Assembly (NCBI GenBank): GCA_028095005.1
Contig: CM051459.1
Location: 15,114,699 to 15,178,698, forward strand
DNA from: Rhynchospora pubera
Lineage: Eukaryota > Streptophyta > Magnoliopsida > Poales > Cyperaceae
DNA length: 64,000 nt
Reading direction: 5' to 3'
Made by a program: the position numbers and the translations under genes. This document shows, piece by piece, positions 48,201 to 60,404 of the stretch (positions within the stretch are counted from its first letter, which is position 1; each line of letters begins with the position of its first letter). The notes beneath the pieces are model-generated. The model was not told where the DNA came from and did no database searches. It saw only the letters and a list, made by a program, of their open reading frames with translations.

Positions 48201-48956
48201 CATGCTTATTTGGTTTGTCCATGTCTTGTAAGTGCAATACCGTTCACAACCTTATTATACGTTGAAAAAGCTCAAGAAAACATATTATTTGTGTGCCAAA
48301 ATGAAAATGTTAAAGCGTACCCCACAGCCGGTATCAAGAGCAGTTCTAATTGTCCCATCCTTAATTGGTACAACAGTCGCCAGCTCATCAATGTATGCAT
48401 CTGCCCCTTGGGGAAACATAGAACCCCCTCCTGGGAACTTGAAAATATCTCCATCAAACTGCACCGAGTTTTGCACTGCCTCATCAACAGTAAGACTCTT
48501 ATATGGCACATTTTTATACGGCACAAAATCACGGCTTTTAGGCCATGGGAATGGAGCTACATATCCTTTGGGTGCAGGTATCAGACAGCGCAATTTCTCC
48601 TGTTCAGAGGGGCAGTGCCTCTCTGTATATACCATATTCTCCTTTGGAAGTCTCATTGCACGACTTGGATCTTGACAAGGGGTATAATCAGTATACTGCT
48701 CCTCGCAAGGTTCAAAAACTCTGACTGTGGTCAATGTGGTGTCCCCTCGGTTGTGGTGGGTCTCAAAATAGAGATTAGGTAGGGTGGTACAGTCAGTTTC
48801 TTTAGTTATACGAAGTGCTATGCTGTCACCTCGACCTGTACCACTTTTTTGCCATGCACCAAGTACATAGAAGAAACAACATAGACTGACTAATATGATT
48901 ATTGGTAGGGAACTGCGGGTCCTACGGTTGCTTGCATGCACTTTGGAGTTCCTCAT
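45205..48956 (-). CDS. PMT-family (DUF248) Golgi methyltransferase
   Basis: Six coding exons in phase, 48321-48956, 47861-48071, 47026-47317, 46231-46602, 45765-45842 and 45205-45433, encode 605 residues, the normal family length. The N-terminus is short and basic, followed by one membrane anchor (~residues 17-36, SLPIIILVSLCCFFYVLG), giving type II Golgi topology. Family landmarks are YTDYTPCQDPSRAM, HCPSEQEKLRCLIPAPKGY, FPGGGSMFPQGADAY, the S-adenosylmethionine motif ALDTGCG, SFAPRDSHEAQVQFALERG, EVDRVLRPGGYWILSG, NIMDMNAGLGSFAAA, IGIYHDWCEAFSTYPRTYDL, and DRILRPEGAVILRD. It is most like the Arabidopsis PMT2/PMT14 clade; relatives such as QUA2 affect homogalacturonan methylation, but its own substrate is inferred. 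Intron 3-side sequence (47401-47640) contains a 120-bp tandem duplication. Confidence 0.93.
47401..47640. repeat. 120-bp tandem duplication in PMT-like intron
   Basis: 47401-47520 and 47521-47640 are two head-to-tail copies beginning GCTTTGCACTGTATTACC. They differ at about three positions. The duplication lies wholly within the intron between exons 47861-48071 and 47026-47317, so splicing boundaries are not copied. Confidence 0.95.
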
Positions 48957-51940
48957 CTGCCAGAAGCAAAAACTTTACTTTTATTAGGTCTCTGATTTAA
49001 AAGTGACAATCTATAACAGCTTGATTACAAGTAAAATGGTTAGAATTACAGTGAGATGAACACACAAAAGTAAAACCAAACTCTTGATTCCTTCAAAAGT
49101 CTAGGTCATTACAGTTTCAGTTACATGTCAATTCCATTTCACCAGTTGAAATTATTTACAAAAATTATGTAAGTTTAAAAATGGTAAAATTTTGAATATG
49201 TATCAGATAGAAAAGGAGTCGATGCAAAATACAAACAAGCCAAAAACAAAAAAAAGGGTTAATTGACTCTCCAAGCAAACCAAAAGCAAATGACGAAAGC
49301 AAGCCTCGATACAATACACTCCAAATCACAACCTCATTTAGACTGACACCAGTAAACCATCAGTTGATTCATTAAACCACCGATTGATCTAATAAGCACA
49401 GAATACGCTTCTCATACTCCACTGAAATCTCATGCTACTCAAACTACGAAAACTAACTCGCAATCAAGAAATCATAGATCCTGAGAAGAGAGAGAAGAAG
49501 ACGGACCTTAGATGGAGAAATCCCAAGGGCATGAATCAAGCATCCGAGGAAGTTAAACCGAGTTCGATACTGGATTCGGAATATCGCAAACGGACAATAT
49601 TTCCTTTCCACGAGTAGAGCATAGAGATGCCTTTTCAGTTTTCACTTGTGGACAGGAGCGAAAATTGCGGCGTGGATCTGGTTTTCGGGAATCGCAGATG
49701 GACAAGCATGTGCGTGTTTAATCTCAGACCGTCCGATCATCCTCTGCCTGGTTTGCGGGTTCCCTGTAGGCTGTAAGTTATGTGCGACTGCGTTTTAAAT
49801 TTTTAATTAATTTAAGAGTAGAGATGAGTAGAGACGACCATGCGATCGGCTCGGACTGGGAGCCGTCAAAATTGGGGACGAGAGAAGTCTTGGTGGTCGG
49901 CTCTGGAGACCGGTTCTATTGAATAAAAAGAAAAGAAAATTAATATCTAGGATGGATATTTTTTAGTGGCCCGTGCCTATACGCAAGAAGAACTAGAATT
50001 GAAATCAGTATCAGTATTTTTATAAATAAAAACCCGTGGGTGTCTTTTAAAATTTTTGTTTATTTTGCGCGACACGGCATCTGCACCGTTCATTTGTTAT
50101 TTCTGATTTGTTCGGTCCATGACCTCTTATTTTTATTTCTTTCTTCCGCTTGATCCTCCGTATGCTCTTCCTCCATGTCCCATATCCAATCTTACCTCCA
50201 CTGCTCTCCTCCACGAAGCCTTCGTGGGCCATCCACTAGGTGCAACGCTTCCTGTAGTTGTCCTCCTCCGCCTCCTCCTTTGCCTTCTCCAAATTACGCC
50301 TCATTTTGGTGTCTCACTACTCCCTCCTCACAGACCACCATCTCCATCTTCATGCTGTCCGACCAATCTTCTACGCTCTCAGCCTCCAAATTCCAATTCC
50401 AACGAATTTAGGTCTGTTGCTGCGAAGGAGAGTAGTGGAGGTACAAAAATAGGAATGAAGCTCGGTGGCGAAATCGGGCAAGCGATTTGGTTTTGATAGG
50501 AGATGCTTAAGTTAGAGTTTTCTGATAAAGAAATAGTGAAAGGTGAGGAATCGACTTGAGAGGTTGGCGAGGCACCGTTGAGCTCGGATCTGTTGCTGTG
50601 AGAGTCACGACAGGTTAGATTGCACATGGGTGAATGAAGATGTGGCATGACGGTGAGGGTGGGTGGGGGTGGCCGACTAGGACGAGTCCATAGGAGAGGG
50701 ACGTGGCCTACCCGAGAGGGAGGGAAGAGAGGAGAAAGGTGGGGCCGAGCTTGGGGTGGAGAGGATGGGAGGTCAGGTGGTGTGGTGGCAGTTGGGTCGG
50801 GAAAGGACAGAGCCATGCTCCAGTGTGGTGGATCGGGCCGTCCAGAGAGGTATAGGGAGTGGTAGTGAGAGGAGGGCTAGGCGGACAGAACGAGGAAGAA
50901 AGAATATCAGGGAGAAGGGATGGGTGATCGTGCGTACAGCGGTACTGGAATTAAGTCCCGATATTCCCATGCCAAAAAGAATTTTTCATAATTTATTCAA
51001 TTTCAATTTTATATTTATGCATTTAACATTTATAATTGTAATATTAGTATTGTCATATTACTATCAAATTAAAATTAAGGCCATATTACTATATTTTTCG
51101 GAACAAAATATTTTTATTTTATATGCCTATTTTTGTAATGTTTTAACATACAAACGTATGCCATTTTTATTATTTCAGGTTATTATTTTGATAATTAACT
51201 TAGTATAATTATTAGTTTTAAAATTTATTTATCATCAATTATAGTTTTTTAATATCATTTTGTTAGTATGATTTTAATTATGTAAATGATTTCTATTATA
51301 CCAATTAATGTTATAATTCAATTAGAAGTTTCATTAATTTTCATAAATGATCTATTTCAAGTTAAATTTCTTTATTTTGTTGATTATTTTCACAATTAAT
51401 TAAAATCTTCATGAAGATTTAATATATCATATAATTATAATTAAAATAAATTATATTATTTTTATTAATTGGCCCTTATATTATATCACTAATTCAATCA
51501 AGTATAATAATTATGAGCTAAAAGAGTTATAAAACCAATATTTTTATTAATTCGCTAAAGCTTTAGTTAATGTTAAAACTTTTATATATATTTGTTATTC
51601 TACAATTAGTTCTTAGGTATTCGCTTCCTCCGTTTATCCATTACAAAAATACATTGGATTTTGATGAATCCATAATCAGAGATGATTGATACTATGTCGA
51701 CGATGAGATAGACTGTTGCAGACATAAATGATGAGGAATATTAGCTATAGAAATTTAACTTTTAGTTCTTATGCTATCACAATGTATGTTCCAATCTCTC
51801 TTGGTGTGAAATTACTTAACAAAAAAATTTTCATCATGTTAATATTTACAAAATCAACAACTATAATTTATTTATTATTTATTTGTAACTCAAATATCGA
51901 GCGAAGCTCGATTAACCCCTCTAGTATATATATATACACG
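48957..51940. other. upstream region of the PMT-like gene and gene-poor DNA
   Basis: The first ~650 bp (to about 49620) look like leader, possible 5' UTR intron and promoter of the minus-strand PMT-like gene. From about 50100 to 50960 the DNA is unusually GC-rich, pyrimidine-rich on the left and purine-rich on the right, with overlapping frames on both strands that match nothing I know. From 50960 to 51940 it is strongly AT-rich. I support no gene here. The strand-asymmetric GC-rich block could be another decayed element. Confidence 0.45.
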
Positions 51941-52345
51941 GAGGATTGCTAAAATGCTATGCATAGCACGGATGGCTTTCGTGCTACGGATTCGTTCTTG
52001 CATTTCATGCTTAAAATAACCGATTCAAACCGTTCATTATCTTCAACATATTGAAATCTTCTTAGAAACAAAATTTTACATTTTTTTGAATTTTTTTACT
52101 ATTTTTCTCATATTTTTTAAAATCACTGTTATTGAAGGGTCCAGAATTTATTAGATTAAGTATTTTAAAAAATATGAGAAAAATAGTAAAAAAAATTCAA
52201 AAAAATGTAAAATTTGGTTTCTAATGAGATTTCATTATGAAGAAGATAATGAATGGTTTGGATCGGTTGTTTGAAGTATGAAATGCAAGAACGAATCCTT
52301 AGCACGAAGATCATCCTTGCTATGCATAGCATTTTAGCAATCCTC
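51941..52345. mobile_element. 405-bp palindromic MITE, second copy
   Basis: Same family and same length (405 bp) as the copy in TOM2A intron 1, with GAGGATTGCTAAAATGCTAT at both ends in inverted orientation. The two arms are separated by an AT-rich centre. Flanking TA-rich sequence gives no clean target duplication. It lies 37 bp from the next palindromic MITE (52382), across an AT/GT microsatellite. Confidence 0.8.
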
Positions 52346-52382
52346 TATATATTTATATATATATATGTGTGTGTGTGTGTAT
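52346..52382. repeat. AT/GT dinucleotide microsatellite
   Basis: A run of TA/AT followed by (TG)n joins two palindromic MITEs. The sequence GTGTGTA on its right and TGTGTGC at 62493-62499 on the far side of the next element may be the imperfect target duplication of that element. Confidence 0.7.
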
Positions 52383-52488
52383 AGAGTTTAGCTATGATGA
52401 GATGCATTACAAAAAATCTTCCATGAGATGTGCTCAAAACTTATGATATTGGTTCAAAATGACTGATCCAAACCGTCTAATATGATCT

Positions 52489-54270
52489 TGTTAGGAAATT
52501 GCCCAATTTTAATTTTGTGACTAATTACCATTAATTAATCCAATTAAAACACAAGCAACAAAGGGATCTAGTACAAAGCTATTCGACACAAGAGATAAGA
52601 GGTGGAATTTGTACCTCCCGCGAAATCGTATTCGCGGGGCTCGATCCTACGGCATAGAAATCGATGGGGTGCTCTCCTTCGCCTCCTCCACGGCGCCCTC
52701 GAGTCCACCAAGGAATTTGGCCATGTCCCAATTCTTGTGCTAGCAAGAGAAAGGAGATAGCTAATCCTTTTCACCATTCTTCAAGTAATTCTAGCAATTA
52801 ACCTTTTGGAATAGCTATTCTCAACACATGAGACCTATGGGAATGCAAGAGAGAGAGAGACCACCATGGGAGAATCAAAATTCTGCCCATGGATGGTGGT
52901 GGCGGCTAGGGAGAAGAAGGGAGGCAAGGTGAGAAGGTTAGGTTTTGCTTCTTCAAGTGGTCCTTATATAGACCACTCTCCACCAATCTTTTCCTTTGCC
53001 CTTTTTACCCCTATATGGCCGGCCATTAAGTTGGGCCAAAAAGGCCACCCCACTTATTTGTTTAATCTCACTTAGGCCATATATTAAATCAATTATTTAA
53101 TGGGCCTTTCAAGTTGCATTCAATTTAGGCTCAAATAGACTATTAAATTAGAAGCCTATACTTTAATTTAATTCACTTAATTAAATTAAAGTGTGATGAA
53201 TAAAATTAATTATCAATATATTGATAATCATTTTAGGATTAGCATGTACATTAATTTATTTCTATATGATCCATTTGACTTAATTAATTATAACGGTCCA
53301 CAACGTTATTTAATTAATTAATCAACTTATCATATTTTGCAATACTCACTATTGCAAATAAATAAATAATGCACGTATGGTCAAAGTCCTATTTGTGTGA
53401 CCCTTTGAGGATTTATGCTACGTTGGACATGGAATTAAATCGTTATTTAATTCCAATAATCATAAGCGGTATCTAGCAACACGTTATGATTCCCAATTCG
53501 CACAAATAGTGTACTGCTACAATATTTCAATCCTGCATAAGAGAATAAATGTTTCTCTATTTTGATTCTTATGTCTCACGATATCATCGTATAATCCAAG
53601 ATAGGAATGTGTCATTCTTGCAGATTATACGTTTCTTGATCTAGAGATAATTGTATAAAGTTGCATGCAAACAATCTATCTCCATCAAGGGGCCCAAACA
53701 GATATCGTCACTCACTAAGTGAATTAATGAGGGACATACGGTTTTCTTGATGATTAGCTTTTCCCCGCACAATTCAAGAGAACATAAATAAAGTCCGTAT
53801 AGCAGCCCTTATCGGGAATCAGCGGTAGACGATATTTATTGAACCTATCCTCATGTGGAAAAGATAAACATCTCAAACTTAGAACCAAAATCGTAACGAA
53901 ATAAACAATGACACATAACACAATCCATATGTTTATTTCGATGGGTCAAGTCCTGTGCTATGTTCCATAACATACACATATGCAATTAAGTCGGTAACTC
54001 TTTACCTATGATTTGTAGAACTTAATCATCACTTAACTTGCATACTAATCTTATATGATAATTAATGTTCCTTGTTAATTATCAAGATTATGGACCGTTT
54101 AGATTTATTATTGTCATTCTAAAGAATGATCCACAGAGATCTACAATTCAGATCCTCAACCTGAATAATTTGTCAATAATAAACCTAGGAACAGATGATA
54201 ATATATCATCCATAACATAAACTAATATTTAAGTCATTAAATTATTGACTTCTAGGACATAACTCCAACA
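52489..54270 (-). repeat. 3' LTR of the 9.7 kb element
   Basis: 1782 bp, the same length as the other LTR. Differences noticed are C/T at about 52701 and a T/C at about 52987. Short frames within it (52568-52777 minus and 52866-53075 plus) recur in the other LTR only because the LTRs are copies. Confidence 0.95.
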
Positions 54271-54879
54271 ATCTCCCACTTGGCCTAGAGTCAATCAGTA
54301 GTGACTTCTAGCCAACGAAGAATTGAGAACGATGTCATATATCTACATATATACATGTCTCGGACCTCAAAATAAATAATACGCTTAAAGCTAGTTACTC
54401 ATACGTCTACCACGTATGGATGCATAATTGCATCTCGTATACTGCTTAAGGTAGAGGTCAAGTTAGAGTGTTCACTGTGTTCGCGAACCTATCCAAATTT
54501 GTTCGACCCTATATATATATACTACTATATATATGTTCTTGATCATCATCATATGATATCAAGTGATATTGTTATAGATCATATTTGAATCTCCAATGTA
54601 ACATTGGGTTCTTTAGGAGTAAGTTGTGGTTCGAGATGCATAGAACCATAATAACTCGACTAAGAACTTGATCCCAAATAAACTTCTTTTATTGCTTCAC
54701 AAGTTGCTATGTATTTTGTTTTGGTGACGGAAACGGTTGTAATATTTCATTTAGAACACTTTCTAAATTTACAACTCCACCTTAAAACAAAATATGTAGC
54801 TCAATCGTGATTATATCAATCTTTCGAAAAACTAGCATTAGTGTAATTAATTTACACGAGCTCTCTTTCATCTTAAGAG

Positions 54880-57800
54880 ATGAAACATTATATCACTCTT
54901 TCTCATAAGGTACTCGAGGATATTCTTGACTATCGTCCAAATGTGTCTCTCTTGTATCCATTTGACAACTGTTTGTCATATCCTTTGGATACTACACATT
55001 GGGGCATATGCATAAATATGGCGTACACAATGAAACTCATAATGAAAGAATGCTTGAACTATTTCATGCACTTTCTTGAATTGAGTTGCATTAGACTGAG
55101 TTAAACACTCAAGTCATGCCACGTGACGTACAGTTAGACATCCTTTCATGGAGTGTAACTTTCGTGTTTCTAGAACACTTCGTCAATATATGCATATTTG
55201 CTCAAACCTAACATCCATCATAATCTATCTTTATAGATTTGTTTCCTAGGATTAGGTGATTTTGCCCAAGTTCTCATTTGAGAAAGCATTCTCCAAAGAG
55301 ATCTCGACAATATTCATTTTCTTAATGTTATTCCCAAATTAATGAATTGTTATCTTGAACAATACAAGTAATACAATTATGCTTCCACTGAATATCTTGT
55401 ATATACAAGATACTTTTGACGAAGTTCAACTCCTTGACTTCATTGTCAAAACATTTTATTCCAATCTCCACAACACTTGCTTTAATCCATTAATGGATCC
55501 TTGAAGCATGCGTATGTTTTTAGCAATACATAAACCTCGATTTGTGTCAAATGCACAACATCTTCCTTCATTCATACGAAGAAGGTGGTTTTATGTGTTT
55601 TTCCATATATCGACATATATGAAATACAACTATTGCCAGAATGATCTTTATTGACTTATACATAGCCACAAGCAAGAAGTTGTGCTTTGTACGTAGTCAA
55701 CAAGCCATCGACTTAGACATAGCTACAAGCGAGAAGCCGCGCTTTGTACATAGTCGATTTGTTATCCATGTCGATCTTTCCTTTTGAAGATCTAAATGTT
55801 CTTGATGGATTGCTCCTTCATGAACATCAACCAAGGTCTATACCTTGTTGTTATACATGGATTGCTCTTTAAAGATCATATGAATTCAAAACATATATGT
55901 GGAATCGGATCATTCCATCGTTTCTTTGTTTATCAACGGATTCTCATATGCTAAGTACGAGAATGTTGTGACAACCTATGCACCAAAACGGCTTAGGAAA
56001 TCAACTCTCGTTGATCTTTTGTAGGATTGGTACTTGAGGTTCATGAACTTCTTCCACAACGATTTGTTGAATGAGTTCTTAACTCCTCATATATTTCATG
56101 AGTTTCTCAAACATCATCAACTCGTGAGATGGTTGAGTCCTCATTAGAAGGAGCATACTATTAAACTTCTTTCAAAACAACTTGTGAATGAAGTTTCGCT
56201 TAACTCCCACTAAGTACCATGTATGGAGTGACAAGTTTTCCATAAGAGTACTTCTTGTAGTGACGCATAAACTATTTTAATGTTCACTTTACTCCCACTA
56301 CTTCTTCTTGAGAATTTCAATTCATCAAGACTACATTATGATTAGCAACAACTACTTTGTTCTTATCATATTCGTGGAAGTAGTGCCTTTTAATATAAAG
56401 TATCCTACAAATATATATAGTGTCTTATTTGGTTTAAGCTTACAAGTCAACAATACTTGAAATAAGCTTCTCAACACCAAATCTTAAGAAGCATTATACT
56501 TAGAGATCAAAATCTCATAAGATATCTTCCTCAATAGACTTCGATGGAACACCATTCAGTGTAAACAATATTGTCCTCAAACATAATTCCCTAATACGAG
56601 TCGAATAAGTCAATTTGATTTATTATCGATCGAACTATACAAAATATTGTTCGATACCTCCACTCTTGGACATATTATTCCTCATGGAGCGAGTTGTGAA
56701 ACTACTTTCATACTCTTTAGATAATATTTCAAATCATGTGACTTAACTATTTACCGTGATTAATTGTAAGACTTTTTTCTTTCTCTTGAACGGTCTTTCA
56801 ACTGAACTCTTTTGAACTAGTCAAAAGGTTCTACTTATACCTTATCAAATAGATATGTTAATATCTACAATGATCGTTGGTTAAGTAGTAAAGTATCAAT
56901 AACCTTTCATCGCACAAGTACTTATTGGTCTTTATACATCGATATGTAAAAGTCCTAATCAAGTCACTTGTCCTTAAACCTTTGTAGGTTAAAGGCGCTT
57001 TTGTCATTTAACAAACATGATTCGCATATCAATCGATTTGAAATCGAATTGAATTTACGAGCTCTACGTTATGGAGACTCTCGTAATGCGATTCTCGTTT
57101 ATGTATGTGACTAAGCGGTTATATATAACATGAAAGTCAAATACTTTATGTCAAGTCTTACGCATCCTATTTGTCATTCAAAACTTGCTTATCTATTTCA
57201 AGCAAATTCAATCAAGATGCATGAAATCATATAAACAAATCCAGAATAAAAGAACTTGTCTTTTATTAAACATAATCATCCATTTCATCGAATATGAAGT
57301 GGAGATGTTTTGAGAAGTTAGGATTAAGGTATGCAACCTTCAATTCCTAAACAAACTCTTAATAAATATAACTCTACGTATTCAATGGTAATGACTTAGA
57401 CGAACAAGTCATTGCCTATACGGAGTTTACTTTACATCTCTCGAACATTCTCTTATTCTTCATTGCTAACACATTTCGTCAAATGCGAGCATATGAACTA
57501 GTATCAAGTTACTAGTGTAAATTAGAGATAGTGAGATAATTTGAACGACAGATACACTTTAGGATTAAAACATTACAATCATGGTATTTCGGACAACCTT
57601 TCAAAATACCTCCAATAAACGGCAAATGAAACATCTCATGTGATACATAATCACAATCAAGAGTCTCGAAATTTCAACTCATACCTTGGCGAAGTATTTC
57701 TTGAATACTTAACCAATTACCTTTTTGTATCAACAAGTGTGCAAAGAAGGTAACATTATATCCTTTATAATTTCAAAGAGATCGTATGACAATATCAATA

Positions 57801-58720
57801 ATCCTTGATATCGGAGATCAATATCTCTAGTTATCAATTAGCTACTTAAATCTTTCGATTTGTAAGCCAATGAAACGTTCATGTATAAAAGAAGAATCTC
57901 TTTGTTAACTCCTACTCTTTATATACTCGATCATAAATGATGGAGTTAATATCTACTTTCTCCAAGAACACTTTCTTGAGTAAGTGGATGAGAGCGTACA
58001 AGTTAAATCTAGTCCATATGAATTCTCTAATTCAAAAGTCTAGAAATTTCAAATGAGGATATTAGCCATACGCTTTATTGAATAACTTTTCGCCAAAAGT
58101 CAATCAATCACCGCGTTGCTACGTTCGGGTAGTTTGAGGAAAGTTTTGGGAATTGACACACTCAAATTTCTCTTCACTAAGATCGTGTCTTAGGAATCGG
58201 TATTACTTCTTTAAGTAAATACTTTTAGAAACGAGTTTGTTAATTTTCAAAGATTGATCGCAACAAAATTGACAATTTTGACATCTATAACAAAATCAAT
58301 TTAAGGTCAATTAGTTTATGCAATTATTTTATTTATAACAAATAAAACTCCCACTACATTTATTTAATGTCCCAAATGTAGTTGGTTTTCCAAGATCCCG
58401 GTTTTCATCAAGTAGAGCCTTCTATGGCACGTCACCCTACTTAATTAGACAAGGTAGGTTCTCCAACCAATCATATCGTTCCATATGATTCTTGGTTTGT
58501 GAATATCTAAGTATATTTACAAACTTCGCCCCGATGTCCAAACTCTAGTTGGGTCCATCGAAAAGTAACCTCTCACTATTTGCTCCTTGCAAATCTTAGC
58601 TATTTGCACCCCGACTACCGAATTGGCAACCATGACGTCCGCTTGGGCGGACCGCGCCATGAGTGACAATCGGCGTGAAGGGGATAGAGAGAAGGAGGGC
58701 GATTTCACTTAATCGAGTTT
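54880..58720 (-). pseudogene. decayed Copia coding region inside the 9.7 kb element
   Basis: In shifting frames on the minus strand I can read Copia fragments in the correct order. From high to low coordinates: a possible gag knuckle remnant (GVQIAKICKE, about 58600); a post-integrase segment (HEYDKNKVVVANHNVVL, about 56330-56380); the reverse transcriptase start (TMYKARLLACSYV, about 55700-55765, present twice in tandem); and the RT-RNase H junction (IVYAIFMHMPQCVVSKGYD then WTIVKNILEYLMRK, about 54920-55040). Stops and frame changes separate them, so nothing functional is encoded. Confidence 0.7.
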
Positions 58721-60404
58721 TAGTTGGGACTATCAATCATATGACACTTGTTTGGTGGTCGTGTAAGCATACACCCATACCTAGCCTATGACAATTCATA
58801 GCAATCACAAGCAATCACATATAAGCATCTCATAGTTGTGGGTTTGTATGGCTCCCGCTTGCATTAGTTTCGCCACATCGTCCATGGAGCAAAACTAATC
58901 TAATCCTTGTCCCTCCCACTAAATTCTATAAGGATCTAAATCCTATATAAAATAAAGGTACAAAATACATGTGAAAACATCCTATTCCCATCCTAACCTT
59001 AGGGGCATGCAAGCCTCACAAGTTACATAAAAAATTAATCAACAAATTAATTAATTAATGGCACCAAAGGCCGCATTACAAACATTCACACATGCATTCA
59101 AATACAACCACAAGGCATTGAGTCTTGAGCCATACTAAACCCACTATCCACCTACAAAACAAAGTTAGCACATACAAGCACTTTGTTTCCAATTAACGAT
59201 TTTCAAGCATCTTTGCGATTTGTTTGCCATAAGTAAATTCCGTGTACTAATTCTCAATTTTAAACAACAAAATTTGTTTAAATTCATTTAGAAAGTTCTT
59301 TCAACATCCCATAACTGAAAGGAGATCAAACAAGGAGTTTTCTAATTGTTTTCAACTAATTTGGATACTTAGAAAAGCAGTAATTTATTAAAAAACGTAA
59401 CTAATGGGATCCAATAAAAACAAAGGTTTTAGGTCTCCAAAAATTCTCAAATAAATTACTTAAGCTCCTTATCATAATTGTGATTACCAGTAAAAATTTC
59501 AAGAAGAGATCTTAAACCATCTGGGAGAATCAAAAATGACAAATCTCTTACAAGTGCACGAAACACCGTTATGAGATTTTCAGCTTATCCTCTCAACCAT
59601 TTGGTCTGTAAGACCACCTTCTATCCAGTTTTTTTTTTATATATACAATATACACAGAAAAACTAGTTTAGACTATAGGCTAGCTATCCATGAAAAGAAA
59701 ACCACCAAGTTCAGTTCAAAAAGTTCGAGTTACAAACTAAACAATCAACAAATTCTGTACTGGAACAGACTGTCGATCGAAATGTTTTAACCTAGTTGAA
59801 GGTCCAAACTTCCACGAAAAATTATGAAATTAATTTTCCTGGAATCCTAACTCAAAAAGGAACAACTCCATTTAAACATAATTTTTAAAGGAGTTCTCAG
59901 TTGGTACAGTTTATTAGAACAATCGATTTGCTCAACAAACTGGATCTGACGAGATCTTCCTTTTCATACTTGAAAACCCACAAATTAATCCAAGTCATGC
60001 AACAATTTATACATTCTCAGAAAGAGCTTCAAGTCCTCTTTAAATCTAGCCATAGAACACTGGTACTTATATTCAAAAAATAAATCTTTCAAGCCATTCA
60101 AACAGGACAGTGCGAGCAGAAACTGGTTCTGCGCACTGTCGCCGTTTTATTCACAATAAATCTATACTAATTCAGAAAAGTGTGAATCCAACGCCAAAAG
60201 AATCACAATCCAAAGATCTACAACTTTCATGTAGATGGAAAAAACTTCCAGAGAACTTATCAAAGCGAAAAACGCGAAACAACACAGAAAATACTATTTC
60301 CAGACAGCAAACAAACGCATCATCTCTACTAATCCGTTAATTAGCCAATTTCTCTTAATTAAGTGTCAAAATAGCTTAAGTACGACCATGTGCTCTGATA
60401 CCAC

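Noticed and set aside
50119..50900. Overlapping frames of 125-150 codons on both strands
   Set aside because: Proline/serine- or arginine/glycine-rich low-complexity products of a GC-skewed block; no domain, no splice evidence and no family recognised.
52568..53075. Frames of 69 codons found twice (also 60484-60991) that might look like conserved genes
   Set aside because: They lie in the two LTRs of one element, so their identity reflects LTR duplication, not coding constraint; one amino acid change between copies is at an LTR mismatch.
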